Program-made: the position numbers and the translations under genes
Virus record (IMG/VR): IMGVR_UViG_3300009184_000053
Span: 1 to 56,243 of that record
Direction: 5' to 3' (one strand)
Length of the DNA stretch: 56,243 bases
From: a virus
In this document: in pieces, positions 34,190-41,681 of the stretch
Layout: the number at the start of each line of letters is the position of its first letter
Position numbering within the stretch: position 1 is the first letter of the stretch
The notes under the pieces: model-generated
The model's input: only the letters and a program-made list of their open reading frames with translations
Told to the model about the DNA's origin: nothing
Databases searched by the model: none

Positions 34190-34753
34190 ATGGTATATGT
34201 TTTTGAGGGTGCTAGGAATTCGGGTAAAACCTATCTTTCTAAGCACATCTCCGATAAATTTAGAATCTCTAGGTTTCAATTTGATTTTGGCAATCATTTT
34301 AATTTATTAGATCTTAAAAGCAAGGACAATAAAGAGGCCCATTCATTCTCTATGGGTAAAGAGCTTATGCTAATGCAGCTTTCTAAAGATCTACTAAATG
34401 CTCCTGATTTTATACATGATAGAGGAATACTCACTGTTTTAGCTTGGGGGATTTCTGAGAATAGAATATCCAAGGATGATGTCGTTAAACAAATAGAATA
34501 TATTAGGGATAATCACCTTTTAGATAATCTCACTATAGTTTATGTGTATGGAGATAATCCTGATAAATCTGACAGAAATAAAGATCAATGGGATTATGCA
34601 GATGGAAATAACTTAGAAAGAGATGCTTTTGAATTTGTGATTTCAAAGTTCAAAGAGCTTGGAGCTAAAAAAATATACAGACTTAAAAATAACTTTGATC
34701 TTGGATCTATCTTATCACTTGAATCATTTTTTGAATATTTACTTTTTAACTAA
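34190..34753 (+). CDS. P-loop nucleotide kinase, thymidylate/deoxynucleoside-kinase-like
   Basis: This 187-aa protein has Walker A GARNSGKT at residues 7-14 and a D-R motif in FIHDRGILTVLAW (about 80-92), as in thymidylate and deoxynucleoside kinases where the Asp-Arg pair contacts the substrate. A Lys/Arg-rich region near 120-130 could be the lid. It probably phosphorylates a nucleoside or nucleotide, but a polynucleotide or other kinase cannot be excluded. Its stop overlaps the asparagine synthetase start (TAATG), so the two are coupled. Confidence 0.72.
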   Translation: MVYVFEGARNSGKTYLSKHISDKFRISRFQFDFGNHFNLLDLKSKDNKEAHSFSMGKELMLMQLSKDLLNAPDFIHDRGILTVLAWGISENRISKDDVVKQIEYIRDNHLLDNLTIVYVYGDNPDKSDRNKDQWDYADGNNLERDAFEFVISKFKELGAKKIYRLKNNFDLGSILSLESFFEYLLFN

Positions 34754-36162
34754 TGTGTGGAATCCTACTTACAACTAGGGCTGAAAAGATGCCTGAACTT
34801 CTTGACTCTATAAGTCATAGAGGTATAGAAATGTCTTTTAAGAATTTAAATGATGTCACTCTCTGCCATCATAGGTTGCCAATTCAGACACTCGATGGAG
34901 ATGAGTGGGCACAGCCTATAGAAATATCAGATGGTGTATACCTTATGTTTAATGGTGAGATTTTTAATTACGACCAAGATAAATTCTCTTCTGACACTGA
35001 GTATCTTTGTAATTTATTTTCCAATTATAGAGGTGGGAATATAGAATTTTTTGCTGCTGTTTATACACCACATATTCAAACTTGGGACGGATTCTGGGCA
35101 ATTGTGATTTATGATTCCAAAACTGGAAATGTTATAGCTTTTACAGATCCGCTTGGTAAGAAGTGCCTTTATAAAAATGAGCTTGGAGAGATCTGTTCAG
35201 AGATGAAGGGCATAATGACAGCTCAGAGCAATATAGATCACTCGTATATCAGTTCTGTTAGAAAATGGGGATATAATAAAGACGAGAGAACACCGTACCT
35301 TAACATTAAAAGGCTCCTTCCGAATAACATATATTCGTATAATATTGGATCCCCTCTTTTTAATCAGATTTTTCCCAAGTATTATAGAGCATGGGAAACC
35401 CCCATTAAAGAGCTAATAGGAGCCGATTACGAGACTCATATGAATTGGCTTTGGGATAAAATGATTGAGAGCGTAAAACACCGTCTAGTGTCAAAAAACT
35501 ATCCTATATCGGTGTTAGTGTCTGGGGGATTAGATTCTTCTATCATAGCAGCTATTTTAAAAGAACTAAAAGCCAAGGTTACCTGGTTTTCTATAGAGAA
35601 TGGGGAAACCCCTTACGTTCAAGCTTTAAGTGATCATTTGAAAACCCCTATACACTTCCTAGAATATAATATGGATCCAAATAAATTGGCAGAGATTTAT
35701 TGTGATTGGAACGAAGGTCCAATTGATTTAGGATCGGTTATACCCCAATATCATCTTTTCGAAGCGGTTAAAAAAGAGTCAGGTTATAGAATAGTTGTTA
35801 GCGGAGATGGATCCGATGAGCTTTTTGGCGGATATTCGAGAATCCATGAATATGATTCTCAGCAATCTGATATATTCGAGGAACTTACATTTTATCATCT
35901 TCCGAGATTGGATAAGATGTCGATGGCTCACACATTGGAACTAAGAAATCCTTTCCTTAATTTAGAGATAGTTAGATTTGCGCTACATCTACCTATAGAG
36001 TGGAGAACTGATAAAAAAATACTTAAGGACACATTTGGACCTTTGCTTCCCTCGATAATTATAGATCGAAAAAAAGAAGCCCTTAAAAATCCAGAAATCA
36101 AGGAGGACAAGCTTAAATATAGACAAAAAGCGGTTAATCTTTTCCTAGATTTAATGAAGTAA
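34753..36162 (+). CDS. asnB: Glutamine-hydrolysing asparagine synthetase, AsnB-like
   Basis: AsnB makes asparagine from aspartate using glutamine ammonia and ATP. Cys2 of MCGI is the glutaminase nucleophile; SHRG (about 19-22) and FNGEIFNY (about 64-71) complete that domain. The synthetase domain has VLVSGGLDSSI with the PP-loop at 257-263 and SGDGSDELFGGYSR (about 350-363). At 469 aa it is shorter than bacterial AsnB (about 550) but the catalytic parts are present. Possible roles are raising the Asn supply for the Asn-rich structural proteins, or amidating another acid. It is coupled to the kinase gene. Confidence 0.88.
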   Translation: MCGILLTTRAEKMPELLDSISHRGIEMSFKNLNDVTLCHHRLPIQTLDGDEWAQPIEISDGVYLMFNGEIFNYDQDKFSSDTEYLCNLFSNYRGGNIEFFAAVYTPHIQTWDGFWAIVIYDSKTGNVIAFTDPLGKKCLYKNELGEICSEMKGIMTAQSNIDHSYISSVRKWGYNKDERTPYLNIKRLLPNNIYSYNIGSPLFNQIFPKYYRAWETPIKELIGADYETHMNWLWDKMIESVKHRLVSKNYPISVLVSGGLDSSIIAAILKELKAKVTWFSIENGETPYVQALSDHLKTPIHFLEYNMDPNKLAEIYCDWNEGPIDLGSVIPQYHLFEAVKKESGYRIVVSGDGSDELFGGYSRIHEYDSQQSDIFEELTFYHLPRLDKMSMAHTLELRNPFLNLEIVRFALHLPIEWRTDKKILKDTFGPLLPSIIIDRKKEALKNPEIKEDKLKYRQKAVNLFLDLMK

Positions 36163-36184
36163 ATAAGAATCTAAATCATTAGTA

Positions 36185-36193
36185 GATATATAA
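36185..36193 (+). promoter_or_regulatory. Candidate late promoter GATATATAA
   Basis: It lies 16 nt before the ATG at 36210, after the asparagine synthetase gene, and would return transcription to the late programme. Confidence 0.55.
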
Positions 36194-36209
36194 AGAAAAA
36201 AAGTTTTTC

Positions 36210-36854
36210 ATGGCTAGAATAAAAAAACTTAAGGATTATAAAATAAATGAAGATTTTAATTGGAGCGGGGTTTTGAGTAGTGTATTCCCTATGTTGGGGG
36301 GCGCTTTCCAGGACACAATTAAAACAAAAATAACTGCTGCCTTAATGGAAAAGATCGGACTTTCCGAAGGATCTTTATTATCAGCATTTGTACAAGAGTT
36401 TGTTGCTGAAATTCCCATTGGCGATTACCCTTCAATACTTTCAGGTAATAATATGAATGGTGATTATTGGGCTCCTAAATTATCAGATTTTGCTCGTAGA
36501 TTTGTTGAGAGAAAGGGTATAGACACGATAGCAGAAAAAATGGGGATTAAACCTAATGGATTAGCTTCAACATACTTTAGAAATCTTTTATTAAGCAAAG
36601 AAGGACAAGATAAATTAACTAGCATGTTTGCTCAAATACTTGGATCTTCACATATAGGGAAAGAAGCTTTAAGCAATCTTAGCAGTTCTGATAAAACCAA
36701 ACTTTCCGATGTTCTTAGTCAAAGATTGGGACAAACCTATAGAAATACGGGGAGTACGTCAAATGCCAGCACTTCAAGCTCGAATTCTAACGATAAAGGG
36801 GTTTGGGGATTTCTTAAAACATTTATGGGAGCAGCAGAAAACCCAAATGCATAA
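36210..36854 (+). CDS. Candidate capsid-targeted protein
   Basis: This 214-aa protein begins MARIKKLKDYKINEDFNWSG, a basic N-terminal peptide ending in INE-D, the same form as the putative targeting/cleavage peptides of the block at 25-34 kb. The rest is helical with moderate hydrophobic character and a Ser/Asn/Thr-rich linker near 180-195. Residues 20-40 (SGVLSSVFPMLGGAFQD) may be amphipathic. It is the first gene of a small late unit with the next gene. Function unknown. Confidence 0.6.
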   Translation: MARIKKLKDYKINEDFNWSGVLSSVFPMLGGAFQDTIKTKITAALMEKIGLSEGSLLSAFVQEFVAEIPIGDYPSILSGNNMNGDYWAPKLSDFARRFVERKGIDTIAEKMGIKPNGLASTYFRNLLLSKEGQDKLTSMFAQILGSSHIGKEALSNLSSSDKTKLSDVLSQRLGQTYRNTGSTSNASTSSSNSNDKGVWGFLKTFMGAAENPNA

Positions 36855-36868
36855 ATAATTAATTCATA

Positions 36869-37213
36869 ATGAATATAAAAAATGTAGCTCAAAGAGAAAT
36901 CCTAGATTTTTCTCAATTTGTGAATAAGGTTCATGATAATAGATATAAGCCATTGGCTCCGTCTAATCAATCTCAGGGTGGATTAGATAAATCAGGTCTT
37001 TCAGTTATAAAAAGAGAGCCAGCATACGATCATGTTGGATACGGTGATGCAGTTTTTGGTAACACCTCTAAAATTGATGTTCCTGGAGTTAGAGTGGAGA
37101 GAAAGGAAGGAGAAATTTTTAAAGATGCCACATCTTTTGGTACAACTTCTATGATTCACGCTACTGAATCTCTACAGAATGACTTTTCTTTAACTAGACT
37201 AGAAGATTTTTAA
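36869..37213 (+). CDS. Small hypothetical protein
   Basis: This 114-aa polar protein, with few hydrophobic stretches, starts with ATG 14 nt after the preceding stop. The N-terminus MNIKNVAQREILDFSQFVN has a DFSQF element that recalls the targeting peptides but lacks a clear (L/I)xE site right after it. I do not recognise it. It ends just before a terminator that faces the only minus-strand gene. Confidence 0.6.
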   Translation: MNIKNVAQREILDFSQFVNKVHDNRYKPLAPSNQSQGGLDKSGLSVIKREPAYDHVGYGDAVFGNTSKIDVPGVRVERKEGEIFKDATSFGTTSMIHATESLQNDFSLTRLEDF

Positions 37214-37235
37214 TATAAACTATCTTTTTAAAAAG

Positions 37236-37257
37236 GGCCTTAAAAAGGCCTTTTTTT
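37236..37257. terminator. Bidirectional terminator between convergent genes
   Basis: GGCCTT (37236-37241), loop AAA, AAGGCC (37245-37250), then T7 on the plus strand; the A-run on the left gives a T-run on the minus strand. The minus-strand gene's stop codon (37256-37258) overlaps its right end. Confidence 0.8.
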
Positions 37258-37993
37258 ATGCTGGCCCATTTGAGATCACATCTATGAATCTTTCTTTTGC
37301 TAATTTATAAATCTCAGATTCTTCTTCGAAGTTTTCATTAATCTCTATTACGTACAAGTGGGGAAAATATCCGCTATTTAGACTAAATTCATTAAGGATC
37401 TCATGATAAATGTATTCGTAATTTAACGAGAAGAATGTATTTTTGATTGGAACTTTTTTAAGAATAAATACCTCTTTATCACCATCCTCAGTTTTCATAG
37501 TTACCTGAGCTCTAAAAAAATAATTTAATATTTTATCGGTAACCATATTTCTGATTATAAGTATACCTGAATCATTCTTTTTTATTGGGGGATCAAATTT
37601 TGACTGGATTTTAAAAATTTTTATCTTGGTCTCCTCTTCCTTTAGCATTTCCAGGCAAATCTCAGAATACTCGTACAAAGTATCTAAAGAGTTTTGCACA
37701 ATTTCTTCTAATATAGCGGAATCCTCTTTTAACAATTCTCTGGATAAAAAATCCTCCATAAATTTTTTATCCTCCTTTCTAAGAAGCTTTATGGTACGAT
37801 CCCCTATTTTTTTATTGGCTTTATAATCATTTAGAGCTTTTATTATTCTGGATATCTCCCTTATGACAGCAAAACAATTTTCATGACTTAGATCTTTACT
37901 TATTGTTTTTAAATAGTCAAGTAAAACATATTCCTTATGTTCAGAGTCTAATGGGGACTTTAAAAACCATATTGGACTTAAATTCTTTTTCAT
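37256..37993 (-). CDS. Unknown protein, the only minus-strand gene
   Basis: This 245-aa protein is the only gene in the window that runs leftward. It starts ATG at 37993 in an A-rich context on its own strand and shows a normal, uninterrupted open frame with the same AT-rich codon style as its neighbours. It is acidic, Lys/Glu-rich and helical in the first half (residues 35-135), and beta-rich in the second. I recognise no motif. Being isolated and convergent, with its own promoter region (shared divergent gap 37994-38072), it could be an early or accessory gene inserted into a late region. Confidence 0.65.
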   Translation of the reverse strand: MKKNLSPIWFLKSPLDSEHKEYVLLDYLKTISKDLSHENCFAVIREISRIIKALNDYKANKKIGDRTIKLLRKEDKKFMEDFLSRELLKEDSAILEEIVQNSLDTLYEYSEICLEMLKEEETKIKIFKIQSKFDPPIKKNDSGILIIRNMVTDKILNYFFRAQVTMKTEDGDKEVFILKKVPIKNTFFSLNYEYIYHEILNEFSLNSGYFPHLYVIEINENFEEESEIYKLAKERFIDVISNGPA

Positions 37994-38046
37994 TGCTTCA
38001 ATTTTAGCTATTCTATATATTTTAATCCCTTAGAGTTGTCTTTAAT

Positions 38047-38055
38047 GATATATAC
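38047..38055 (+). promoter_or_regulatory. Candidate late promoter GATATATAC
   Basis: It lies 17 nt before the ATG at 38073, in the divergent intergenic region next to the minus-strand gene. Confidence 0.5.
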
Positions 38056-38072
38056 AATAAAAATAAGTATCG

Positions 38073-38519
38073 ATGTCTAGAATTTACGATTACGGAGCTT
38101 TTACGTTCTCTAAAAAAGAGTCACCTAGGGGGGAATATAGTTTTGGTGTGGATATAAAGTACATAGATATTGACATTCATAATAGACCTAAAGAATATCA
38201 AGAAATAGAAGATGCCAAGGCATTTATAGAGTACTCCGTAAATCTAGAAATCAAGAAGAACGGGATAGCTGGATTAGATTTCTCTTTAAATGGGGTCGAG
38301 CTTGAATTTACTGTAGATGATTATCCCAATCCTACTAAGTCATTTGATATAGATTTAATCCCCGGAAGAACTATAGATATTGGCCAAGTTCATGCAGAAT
38401 CTAAAGATTATAAGATTCCAACATATCCGTCTAAATTGGAAATAAACATGAATGGATCAACAGATCCTAAGAAATTCGACGTTACCGTTCACTTCGGAAG
38501 CGACAGCTATAACTATTAA
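38073..38519 (+). CDS. Hypothetical beta-rich protein
   Basis: This 148-aa protein is rich in Asp, Ile, Tyr and Phe with alternating polar/hydrophobic stretches typical of a beta sandwich (for example DIKYIDIDIH and FDVTVHFGSD). No membrane segment. It is followed after 3 nt by the next gene, so they form an operon. A small virion part is possible; nothing identifies it. Confidence 0.6.
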   Translation: MSRIYDYGAFTFSKKESPRGEYSFGVDIKYIDIDIHNRPKEYQEIEDAKAFIEYSVNLEIKKNGIAGLDFSLNGVELEFTVDDYPNPTKSFDIDLIPGRTIDIGQVHAESKDYKIPTYPSKLEINMNGSTDPKKFDVTVHFGSDSYNY

Positions 38520-38522
38520 TCA

Positions 38523-39464
38523 ATGATTATTGAAAATTTTTCAGACTTTATAAATTTAAAAGAATCCTTAAATTCAAGTATTAGAAGAATAGAGGACTCT
38601 GATGATTCCTGCACTATTGATGTTTTAGATATAACAGACAATAACGATCTAAAAAAACCAAGGGTCATATTATTTGATAGTGTGGATGACATCGCTCACA
38701 TTAGTTACATAAATAAGGCTGGAGAGGAATTGGGACTTTTAGAAATACCTATGAAATTCTTGAAATTTGATAAGAATAAAAATGGGAAAGTTTCAAGAGT
38801 AATCTTTGATAAGTATAAAGATAAGGATCTAAATTCTGATTCGATTGATGACTTTATAGAGGATTTCGCTAACTATCTTACTGTTAAAAACGGAAGAAAT
38901 ACAGAATGTGCTAAATCAGATATCGATCTTTTCTTGGATCTTCTTGGTATTCAAGGAGGTGTGGATGAGATAGAAAGAAAAGATAATCACAGTTGGAATG
39001 CAAAGTTGGATAATGATTTTTTCGTGGAAATGGGAAAAAGATCTAAGTATGATTTAATGGGATCCTTTAAGATCTACAAGGGTGAGGAGTCTTCAATCCC
39101 ATGTATTCATATTCAGCATAGAGACGATTCTAAAAACTGTATTTTTAGTTTAAATGATGAAGACCCCTCTTCAAAAATAGAAGAACCTATAGGATTTACA
39201 GAACTTAAAAGTAAAAATCCTTATTATTCATATCTTATAAATAGATCAATGGGCAAAGAAACTAAATCTCATCAGAGTGACTTTGTTGATCACTTTATAG
39301 ATTTTTTAAAGAACCATTCTAAAGATTACAAAAAATCTAGCGACTCCAATACACGTAAAGCTGGAGAACAGAAGGAAGAAAGTGTTAAAAGGATGATGAA
39401 GGCCCTTTCATTTTTTCTCCCCCCTCAGGAGATAGAAGACATTTATTTTAAAAACTTAAATTAA
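38523..39464 (+). CDS. Hypothetical protein with targeting-like N-terminus
   Basis: This 313-aa acidic protein begins MIIENFSDFINLKESLNSS; NFSDFINLKE-S is similar in form to the capsid-targeting-type peptides elsewhere in the window (for example MLKFDEFLINEA). The remainder is mixed alpha/beta, with a charged C-terminal helix. I recognise no domain. If the N-terminal peptide is functional the protein would be packaged, but the alternative is chance similarity in a helical start. Confidence 0.58.
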   Translation: MIIENFSDFINLKESLNSSIRRIEDSDDSCTIDVLDITDNNDLKKPRVILFDSVDDIAHISYINKAGEELGLLEIPMKFLKFDKNKNGKVSRVIFDKYKDKDLNSDSIDDFIEDFANYLTVKNGRNTECAKSDIDLFLDLLGIQGGVDEIERKDNHSWNAKLDNDFFVEMGKRSKYDLMGSFKIYKGEESSIPCIHIQHRDDSKNCIFSLNDEDPSSKIEEPIGFTELKSKNPYYSYLINRSMGKETKSHQSDFVDHFIDFLKNHSKDYKKSSDSNTRKAGEQKEESVKRMMKALSFFLPPQEIEDIYFKNLN

Positions 39465-39485
39465 AATTTCCGAAACAATCATCTT

Positions 39486-39493
39486 TTTATTTG
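39486..39493 (+). promoter_or_regulatory. Weak host-type promoter candidate with a shared upstream box
   Basis: TTTATTTG differs by one base from TAnnTTTG. The preceding CCGAAACAATCATCT (39470-39484) is 13/15 identical to the box before the ligase promoter (10784-10798). The shared box is the main argument for a regulated promoter here. Confidence 0.35.
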
Positions 39494-39505
39494 TTACAAT
39501 TAAAG

Positions 39506-39784
39506 ATGAAATTTGATCCAGATTTTATATTAGGATATAACGACAAAATTATCCTCCGAAAAAAATCGGGGAATAAGGTTGTCGAATTCTCAAGACACAA
39601 TGATAGAATTTTAGATAATATAGTTGAGCTTTGGGATTATGATTCAAAGAAAAAAAACAAGGGAAAGTCAGTCTGGTTAATATTAAAGGACCTTCCTGGT
39701 TTTTTGAATTCCTATATAAATTCAGGTAATTATGAGATAGTTAGCGAAGAAACAATTTTAAATAAGAATACTAAAAAACAATAA
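39506..39784 (+). CDS. Small hypothetical protein
   Basis: I choose the ATG at 39506 over an in-frame TTG at 39491, which lies inside the promoter-like box. The 92-aa product is basic and beta/alpha mixed (FILGYNDKIILRKK at the front). Its stop overlaps the next start (TAATG), so translation is coupled. No family recognised. Confidence 0.58.
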   Translation: MKFDPDFILGYNDKIILRKKSGNKVVEFSRHNDRILDNIVELWDYDSKKKNKGKSVWLILKDLPGFLNSYINSGNYEIVSEETILNKNTKKQ

Positions 39785-40422
39785 TGGGGAATTTATTTAA
39801 GTCCCTATTTGGGACATCTAAAAAAAATAAAAAAATGGGGAATCCAGAAAAAACAATTGCAGAATATCAAAATCAATATTCAAACCTAGACTTCCAATGG
39901 TTAAAGGGCGATGACATGTCAGTTATTGAAAAATATAAGGGTATTTCAAATAATGAAGATTTCATATTTGTAGAATTTCAAAGTGGGAGAAGAATTAATG
40001 TTAATCTGATAGACGAGTATATGTTAACATTACCTTCACCGCCTGTCATTAAAGAACTCCCGCACAGTCAGGAAACATTTAAACCAAAGATAGATAAAGA
40101 TTCTGCAGTAACATCTATTGTTTATGAGGATTCTGAAAATCTTCAAAATGACTCTCCGATATATAAATTATTAAGAAAACAAAAAAAGAACATGGTCGAG
40201 GTTTCAATTAAGATAAAATTGAATCTTCCTCCTAAGGATTTATATAATGTTCTCTTAGGATCTTTTGATGAAGCTGAAAAAGAAATAATTGATTTCGTTT
40301 TAGATGGAATAGATATCAATAATATCAAAATTGCTTTAGCTGACTCTGTTAAAAAATCATACTACTCCGAAAAAACAGAATCTAAAAAATCGGAGAAAAT
40401 AGAAAAAGAAATAAAAGAGTAA
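39784..40422 (+). CDS. Hypothetical protein
   Basis: This 212-aa protein has a basic N-terminus (NLFKSLFGTSKKNKK), an acidic middle and a charged Lys/Glu/Ser tail. A central segment KKNMVEVSIKIKLNLPPKDL looks like a beta-strand-helix unit. It sits in a tight operon: 1-nt overlap with the preceding gene, 1-nt gap to the Nudix gene. A non-structural role is likely from this company, but no motif supports one. Confidence 0.6.
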   Translation: MGNLFKSLFGTSKKNKKMGNPEKTIAEYQNQYSNLDFQWLKGDDMSVIEKYKGISNNEDFIFVEFQSGRRINVNLIDEYMLTLPSPPVIKELPHSQETFKPKIDKDSAVTSIVYEDSENLQNDSPIYKLLRKQKKNMVEVSIKIKLNLPPKDLYNVLLGSFDEAEKEIIDFVLDGIDINNIKIALADSVKKSYYSEKTESKKSEKIEKEIKE

Positions 40423-40423
40423 A

Positions 40424-41014
40424 ATGCCAGAAACTATAAAGGATAAAATTATTTCATCTTCTCCAAGATTTGATGTGATAGATAGAAATGGTCACATAGG
40501 GATAATTCCAAAATCTGATTCAGTTATTATACTTCCCTATATTTCAGATGATAGTGGACATCCACTTTCTATAGGGGTTCTTAAAGAAAGAAATCTATTT
40601 AGAGAAGGTGGATTTTCGACAACATTAATATCGGGAAGATGCGAGGATGAGGATCCTAATTTTTTAGAAACTGCAAAAAGAGAGCTTAAAGAGGAATCAG
40701 GATTTTCTGTTCCTGATAATAGCAAATGGTTTTTCCTCGGAACTGTTACTGCTTCCAAAATGGTTGACACAGAGCATCCTTGTTTTGCAGTAGATGTTAC
40801 AGGTATTAAAAGGGGAGAAGCTACAACTGATGGTTCTGAAAATGAAAAACAATCTGAATTTTTATTTATATCATCAAATGATGTAGTAAAGGTCAAAGAC
40901 GTTTTTGTTCCTGCTCTATTTTTAAAACTTTTTAAGTATGTTGTAGGAATGGATATGTACAATCGTGATGATTCTGTTTTTGGGAAACCTAAAGGATTTA
41001 CTGCTGAAATTTAA
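40424..41014 (+). CDS. Nudix hydrolase
   Basis: Nudix enzymes hydrolyse nucleoside diphosphates linked to another moiety. The Nudix box is visible: Gly in ISGRCEDED, then AKRELKEESGF with Arg86-Glu87 and Glu90-Glu91, the REUxEExGU core. The distance from the Gly to the Arg is slightly longer than the canonical box. The 196-aa length is usual. Possible substrates are oxidised nucleotides, NADH, Ap4A-type molecules or mRNA caps; none can be chosen. It is cotranscribed with small unknown genes. Confidence 0.85.
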   Translation: MPETIKDKIISSSPRFDVIDRNGHIGIIPKSDSVIILPYISDDSGHPLSIGVLKERNLFREGGFSTTLISGRCEDEDPNFLETAKRELKEESGFSVPDNSKWFFLGTVTASKMVDTEHPCFAVDVTGIKRGEATTDGSENEKQSEFLFISSNDVVKVKDVFVPALFLKLFKYVVGMDMYNRDDSVFGKPKGFTAEI

Positions 41015-41025
41015 ATTTTTTTAAT

Positions 41026-41328
41026 ATGGATCAAATATCTAGAAAAGAGCAAAGGAGAATATTAAAACAGCTTGGTCTAAAATTACCTGATAGAAAAAAA
41101 ACTCCTGAGGAGTTATCTCAAAGAATAGAAGAGGGAAAAAATAAACATCGGATGTTTGTTCAGGATGTTAAAAATAAAGAGATCATGGATAGTCTTTCTA
41201 AAAATCCAGCATCTGTAGAAAGAAATGATATATTCATTTACAGAGGACAAGAATCTCCAGACTACTCAAACTTCAATTCTTTACTTCTAAAAGCTGATTG
41301 GGATGAAATGAGTGAAAATGAAGAATAA
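41026..41328 (+). CDS. Small hypothetical charged protein
   Basis: This 100-aa protein is very charged and helical in its first 60 residues (KEQRRILKQLGLKL), with an acidic C-terminus. It follows the Nudix gene after 11 nt. No recognisable domain. Confidence 0.58.
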   Translation: MDQISRKEQRRILKQLGLKLPDRKKTPEELSQRIEEGKNKHRMFVQDVKNKEIMDSLSKNPASVERNDIFIYRGQESPDYSNFNSLLLKADWDEMSENEE

Positions 41329-41349
41329 AAAATTCCCAATAAACCTAAA

Positions 41350-41664
41350 GTGAATATTTACATATCCAAGAGTTCCTCAAAAGAGGCCAAAAAAAAATTA
41401 CACTTAAACGAGTGTGATTTTTACATAGTTGACATTTCTAAGATAATCAGAGATCTAGGATATGAAACAGATAAATTAACCACTGAATCGGAGTTTATAT
41501 TAAACTACACTATTCGCAAGAAAATTATTCATGGAATATATACTACAAAGTGCGATAGTATGCTAGTTTGCTATAGAAACTCTACCCCTGAATTTGTTGA
41601 TAATTTGGAAGATTTCTTTACCGAATTAACCGAAAACGTTGAGTATACTATCCATCACTTGTAA
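41350..41664 (+). CDS. Small hypothetical protein, GTG start
   Basis: The frame begins with GTG at 41350, with no suitable ATG. The 104-aa product starts MNIYISKSSSKEAKKKL and has several Cys and Tyr. It reads like a small alpha/beta domain, with IYTTKCDSMLVCYRNS near the middle. It lies between the Nudix operon and the tail genes. Function unknown; a GTG start lowers certainty of the exact 5' end. Confidence 0.52.
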   Translation: MNIYISKSSSKEAKKKLHLNECDFYIVDISKIIRDLGYETDKLTTESEFILNYTIRKKIIHGIYTTKCDSMLVCYRNSTPEFVDNLEDFFTELTENVEYTIHHL

Positions 41665-41681
41665 AAATAGTGAAAGGATAA

